Shown in pieces: positions 59,698 through 64,000 of a stretch of DNA of 64,000 nt (positions are counted from its first letter, which is position 1; each line of letters opens with the position of its first letter). A model generated the notes under the pieces. It searched no databases. It was not told where the DNA came from and was given only the letters and a program-made list of their open reading frames with translations. A program made the translations under genes and the position numbers. Source of the stretch: Sweltsa coloradensis (lineage: Eukaryota; Arthropoda; Insecta; Plecoptera; Chloroperlidae); NCBI GenBank assembly GCA_024449915.1, contig JAMZAV010000355.1, positions 62,001 through 126,000 of the forward strand, written 5' to 3'.

Positions 59698-60620
59698 TCT
59701 AGTTGGCTAAGGCGCCCTTATACCCGAAATGTGCAAGACCTGGGTTAAAACCCAGTGTCGGGAACAAGGCCCTAGCACTCTATAGCGGCAGTCCACGAAA
59801 ACTTATTGCTAATTGAACACGAGAACGGCGGCCATTGTCTGGGAACAGTCAGCTGCCAGTCAACCTAGTACACAGAGGTGCAGGATGTAGGCCTAGTGTT
59901 TTGTGATAATGCCTGTTATAATTATGTTTATAAGTTTTATAAGTAACGTATTATAAACACAACATGGTGCAACCATGATTACAAATTTTCCTTGATTGGC
60001 GTGTCTTTAGATTTGAGTTTGAATTCCCACACAATGGCCGCCGGGCGCCGAATAATTAGCAATAGGTACAGCAGCGCTCATGCGTCATCTTGACCTACTA
60101 AACTATTCCAACATCTGTGGTCGGGAAAGATTTATTAATTTCTGGATTTAATTTAAAACAGTATTGAACATTTTTGAAAAGCATACAATACTATGGAAAA
60201 CATAGCCACTAGGTGTAAAGTTTGCCAGGTTTACTCAATCTCCCAGCGGAATTTGGGGGAACCTTGAGCGTGTAAGATTCGATACACCTTGGTCACTGCA
60301 TAATACAATTGTGCAGTAGTGCCTTCACTGCCTGACAAATACAAAATCTAAAAAAAGATTTCTTCACGAACAAAACCATTGTCGTTAAATGAAATCTTAC
60401 ACGTTTACAGCCTATTTTTCATTGTATTATTTATTGTAGGTTTAAATCGCAACGGACGTTGCTGATATTGTTAGCATTCTCAGTAAATCGTACCGGATAT
60501 CTATTAAAAATTACAGCGAAATCTGTTCAGCGATTCGTCTGAATTTAAGCGTACACACACATACACACACAGAGTCACTGAAGTGACATTTTTTTAAAAT
60601 TTAAAATTGTAATACTTAGT
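59698..60620 (+). mobile_element. Family C composite repeat with tRNA-like head
   Basis: CTAGTTGGCTAAGGCGCCC and GACCTGGGTTAAAACCCAG (box A and box B, 59698-59765). Then come GGTTTACTCAATCTCCCAGC (60229), CCTTGGTCACTGCATAA (60287), CCATTGTCGTTAAATG (60378), CGTACCGGATATC (60488), AGCGAAATCTGTTCAGCG and CTTCCTCGTTTAAA. Same order as the minus strand of 38440-38990. Confidence 0.6.
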
Positions 60621-60659
60621 CACTGCGCTTCCTCGTTTAAATAAATATTATGACTATGG

Positions 60660-62007
60660 TTGCTACAACAGTATTCTATCATGCTATTTAGATATGTGGT
60701 CATACTCCTATTGGTCATTTTAAATATGAACAAGAGTACGTTCAAGGCAATTCTCTGTCTAATTTTTGTAATACATCTAAATCTTTCTCATTTCTACCTC
60801 ACACGAGTGTGCAACATAAATCTGTATGAAAATGATTCTCTTGTAAATAAGTGTACTTACATATTTGGAGACAAAGGAACCTACACTTGACAAAAATCCA
60901 ATTATCTTCTTAACTTTTTGGGCAATATAATAATTTAACATGACTAGATAAGTTTCAAGTGCATTTCAATAAGAACCCCAAAATACTTAAATTCACTTAC
61001 AATTTCTAGTTTTTCATCATGAATAGACAAAATCACTTCCTCATCTTCATTATTCTTCATTACTTTGATACAATACCTGATGATGTCAGTATCATACGTT
61101 TTAATTTATTGAGTTTCTGCCACTCCATCATTCGCATAATAATTGATTGTTGGATAAGCGTAGCGAGTAAAGCAAAGATTCCATTTCACTACACTGGGGA
61201 AAACAATCCGGAATGGTTTTTTTTCTGTTTGAATTATTGTGTGTTTGTTAACACGATTCCGGCTAAACCGATACTCCGATTACGATGAAATTTTATGGAG
61301 GCCTTCCAAATCTCTGAACTTTGAACTGCCACGTTTTTGAGCGCAATCAAAAAATGATTTCTTATTAAAATCGCAATTTTACGATTTTTTATATTTAAAA
61401 AAAAAACTTCAGCTTATAACACCTACATGCTTTATCCGATTTAAATGATTTTTTCACAGTACATTAATTTTATGAATTTAGGTATTCGTGTGAAATTTGA
61501 GCGCAATCAAAAAACTATCTCATGAAAATCGAAATTTCACGTTTGTTTTCTTTTCTAAAACAATTCTTTGACTTAACACCTACATGCTTTATCCTATTGT
61601 AATGATTTTTTCACAGAACCTTAATTTTATGAATAAATATATATTCGTGTAAAATTTGTGCGCAATCGAATAATTATTTCTTATAAAAATTTCAATATTA
61701 CGATTTTTTTTTCTTTTTTAAAATTACGATTAATTAAAAAAGTTAAAAATTTAAGTTAATTTTTTATTTAATTTAATTTAATTTCAAAAAAATCTTCAAC
61801 TTAGAAATGATTTTTTCACAGAACATCAGATTTTCCGCATAACACATGGCAGCTCAATGCACCAATTACGCTCATCCAACAACGCGTTTCAATAGTTAAT
61901 AATATCACACACTTCTTTATAGTCCAGACTTGAATATTTTGATACTAATGTATCATCTACAAAGACATTTAGTAATACATAATCCATGCTTAATTACAAA
62001 ATTATTG
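60660..62007 (-). pseudogene. LINE RT palm to C-terminus, split by a Helitron-like insertion
   Basis: On the minus strand the palm motif C is at 61935-61990 (NVFVDDTLVSKYSSLDY, canonical F.DD). The LINE reading breaks at 61897 and resumes at about 61147, the gap being the element at 61148-61886. It goes on with EKLEIVSEFKYFGVLIEMHL and, in another frame, YIAQKVKKIIGFLSSVGSFV, the usual post-palm segments. Stops and frameshifts disable it. It also abuts the family B element at 62008. Confidence 0.7.
61148..61886 (+). mobile_element. Helitron-like element, family A, inside a LINE
   Basis: It starts TTGTTGGATAAGCGTAGCGA and ends TTACGCTCATCCAACAACGC. The 3' hairpin and CTAG are missing. It contains two copies of the CACCTACATGCTTTATCC block. 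Confidence 0.6.
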
Positions 62008-62762
62008 ATTGAATGAGCGTAGCGAGCGAAGCGAAGACTTCAATTTCACTGACCCCTCTAAAAATTTAGCTCCAATGTTTTTTTTTGTTTGTTTGTTATT
62101 TTGTCTGTTTGTTCGCACGATTCCGGGCAAACGGCATATGCAATCTTAATGAAAATTAAAGGGGACCTTCGAAATCTCTGAACTTAGACGAGCCACGTTT
62201 TTGGGTACAATCGAAGAAATATTTCTCACGAATATCGTACTTTTACGATTTTTTTCGAATTTAAGTGCGATATTTTCGACTCATTTGGGCCGATTTTGAC
62301 CAAACGGGTGGGGCTACAAAGTTCATTTTTTACATGGACATTAAGGTTATGGTGATGTAGTAGCTTGTGAAAAAAAAAGTTGAAAAAGGTAACCAGAACC
62401 CATAAAATAAACGTACTTTTAAGATTTTTTTCGATTTTTAGTGCGATATTTTCGTGACATTTGGGCCGAATCTGACCAAACGGGTGGGGCTACAACGTTC
62501 ATATTTTACATAGACATTAAGGTTATGGTGGTGTAGTACCTTTTGACAGAAATAGTTGAAAAAGTTAGTCGGAATCCATAGAATAAAGGTTTTGATATGA
62601 GTTTTTTTGAGGTTTATATATTAAGAAGTAACATTAGAAACTCGACAACAATCGCCTACAATGCATTCACAAAGCACTTGCAAAGTAAAAGTGGTCCCAC
62701 GCAAACTAAAAACTTACAAAAACGCTCATCCATCAACGCGGCGGGACTTAGCGTTTTCCTAG
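62008..62762 (+). mobile_element. Helitron-like element, family B, full length
   Basis: The 5' end is ATTGAATGAGCGTAGCGAGC then GAAGCGAAGACTTCAATTTC. The 3' end is CGCTCATCCATC, the hairpin AACGCGGCGGG..AGCGTT and TTCCTAG|T (62759-62762). The GGTGGGGCTACAA(A/C)GTTCAT block occurs twice, ~177 bp apart. Confidence 0.65.
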
Positions 62763-62818
62763 TATGTTAGATTTATATTTGTTTTTGGATATTATTTTTG
62801 TGGCCGATATGAATTAAT

Positions 62819-62985
62819 GAACTAGGTTTTTCGGTTATAATGCCACGTATATTTACAATACGCCAACGTTTCGATTTTATATTATTTTTTAGTTGTATTG
62901 GCCCTGAAGAAGATGAATGAAAGTTCAAAGAAACGTTGGCCTAATGTAAAATACACGTGGCATTTTAACCGAAAAATCTGTTTCA
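62819..62985. repeat. Imperfect inverted repeat, ~57 bp arms
   Basis: GTTTTTCGGTTATAATGCCA (62826) pairs with TGGCATTTTAACCGAAAAAT, and CGCCAACGTTTCG with GAAACGTTGGCC. The loop holds CCTGAAGAAGATGAATG. Confidence 0.6.
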
Positions 62986-63131
62986 TTAATATATATTTCT
63001 CAATTTCATTAATCGGGAAACACTCCCGTAGGTGTAATTGATTTTATATTTAATATTTAATTTATTTAATTTATATCATTGATTGAGAAATAAACCATAC
63101 CTGCGTTAGGTAACGGTATTATAAATCGAGT

Positions 63132-64000
63132 TTAGATGGTCAGTTCAAAGGCAGCAGAATCGTTGCAATACTGTTCCAATCTTTTCAGATCTACAATGCA
63201 CCAACAATCCAGATGTTGTGAAGTTAACCATCCCGGTAGCTTAGAGGTAAAGCACTCGACCGGTAATCGGGAGACTGAGGCTCGATACCCCGCTGGGATG
63301 GATTTTGGAATTTCTGGATTGATTTCTATAATGTATGATGAACAGTAAAGGACCTTTAACACTGAGCATTGTGGTACTCTAAAATTATTGACCAGTTCTT
63401 CAGGTATGTAGTTTCTTTAGTTTTTTGTCTACTATTTGATAAAGCTACTAAAGCATGCCATAACGTTACCTTCTAACCAGAAGCTTTCAATTTAGTCAAA
63501 AGTATACCCCTATCAAAAGTCTCAAATGTTCTTTTAATATCTACAAACAGCAGCAACTACGTGATTTCGATCAAGAGATTTATTCCATTTTAATAATAAA
63601 AGTTTCATTTCATTTCATTTATTCATCCAGAATCTTACAATCATATTACTATCAATTTCACGTATCTCTAAAACCAGACTGATTTCCAAATAATAGTTTG
63701 TTACTTTCAAAATAACTTATTCTTTAAGTTGAATGTGAAGCATGCCATAACGTTACCTTCTAACCAGAAGCTTTCAATTTAGTCAAAAGTATACCCCTAT
63801 CTAAAGTCTCAAAATGTTCTTTTAATACCTACAAACAGCAGCAGCGATGTGATTTCGCCCAAGAGATTTATTTTATTTGAATAATAAAAGTTTCATTTCA
63901 TTTCAATTATTAATCAAGAATCTTACAATCAAATTACTATCAATTTCACGTATCTCTGAAACCAGACTGATTTCCAAATAATAGTTTGTTACTTTCAAAA
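63132..64000 (-). pseudogene. LINE RT fragment, tandemly duplicated and interrupted by a tRNA-like insertion
   Basis: On the minus strand SNKLLFGNQSGFR and VDIKRTFETFDRGILLTKLK (palm motif A, F.D..R.F...) lie in each of two ~262 bp direct repeats (63450-63712 and 63738-64000), both with stops. Past the lower copy come FRVPQCSVLKVLYCSSYIIE (motif B, altered), then the tRNA-like insert at 63228-63300, then VDLKRLEQYCNDSAAFELT (the DL..L..WC..N..LN segment). Inactive. The right edge is cut by the window. Confidence 0.65.
63228..63300 (+). tRNA. tRNA-like sequence (Thr-like GGT loop), SINE head or pseudogene
   Basis: CATCCCG and TGGGATG form a 7 bp acceptor, GCTT/AAGC a D stem, and CTCGA/TCGGG an anticodon stem around CCGGTAA (GGT in the anticodon position). 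The T stem is broken (GAGGC against CCCGC) and position 33 is C. The cloverleaf is better than others here but unlikely to be functional. Confidence 0.5.

Noticed and set aside
63228..63300. Functional tRNA-Thr gene
   Set aside because: The T stem has two mismatches, position 33 is C, and the sequence sits inside a LINE relic.

Overview
The window reads as intergenic or intronic DNA of a large, AT-rich, repeat-laden metazoan genome, probably a marine invertebrate. The grounds are several LINE clades, tRNA- and 5S-rRNA-derived SINE-like units, many non-autonomous Helitron-like copies, foldback elements and long trinucleotide arrays, with no bacterial-style gene packing. I cannot name the species from sequence alone. 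No long intact host gene is visible. The best host-gene evidence is a start-codon exon with a consensus donor at 56202-56246 (a possible second exon at 56575-56667) and a short acceptor-preceded terminal exon on the minus strand at 45912-45958.

Layout. 1-5.9 kb: a decayed zinc-knuckle ORF, a 1.6 kb inverted-repeat element with a second inverted-repeat element nested in it, a tRNA-like unit, and the gag and LTR of a Ty3/gypsy-type retrotransposon (minus strand). 5.9-20.8 kb: one ~7 kb sequence present twice in direct orientation. The first copy (5895-13265) is saturated with stretched homopolymers relative to the second (13876-20770) and looks like an unpolished long-read duplicate rather than biology. 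The repeat holds a Helitron-like element, a 1.4 kb foldback, a field of short TTGGCGACC-type repeats and a tRNA-derived SINE. 20.8-30 kb: more Helitron-like DNA, a 5'-truncated LINE (22470-23456), a 1 kb foldback (24391-25382), a strikingly regular 640 bp palindrome built from six 42 bp modules at ~78 bp spacing (26117-26757), and a 5S-derived SINE (29235-29590).

30-39.2 kb: nested inverted repeats made from Helitron-like copies in opposite orientations, CAGA microsatellites, low-copy tandem repeats, hairpins and a tRNA-like SINE. 39.2-54.9 kb: LINE remnants, mostly on the minus strand (CR1/Jockey-like fragments and one R2/R4/Hero-like element with a restriction-like endonuclease), repeatedly abutting (TAA)n or (TTA)n arrays, plus three adjacent low-copy tandem arrays (52.8-54.3 kb). 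56-64 kb: the candidate gene start, four more Helitron-like copies, two of them adjoining or interrupting a LINE, and a final LINE fragment that is tandemly duplicated and carries a tRNA-like insertion.

The unifying theme is a population of non-autonomous elements whose 3' end is a short hairpin (AACGC..GCGTT or a variant) followed by TTCCTAG|T, as expected for Helitron-type 3' termini. At two loci these termini occur as palindromes with two outward-facing 3' ends, both next to the same tRNA-like sequence. No Rep/helicase or transposase ORF able to mobilise them lies in the window.
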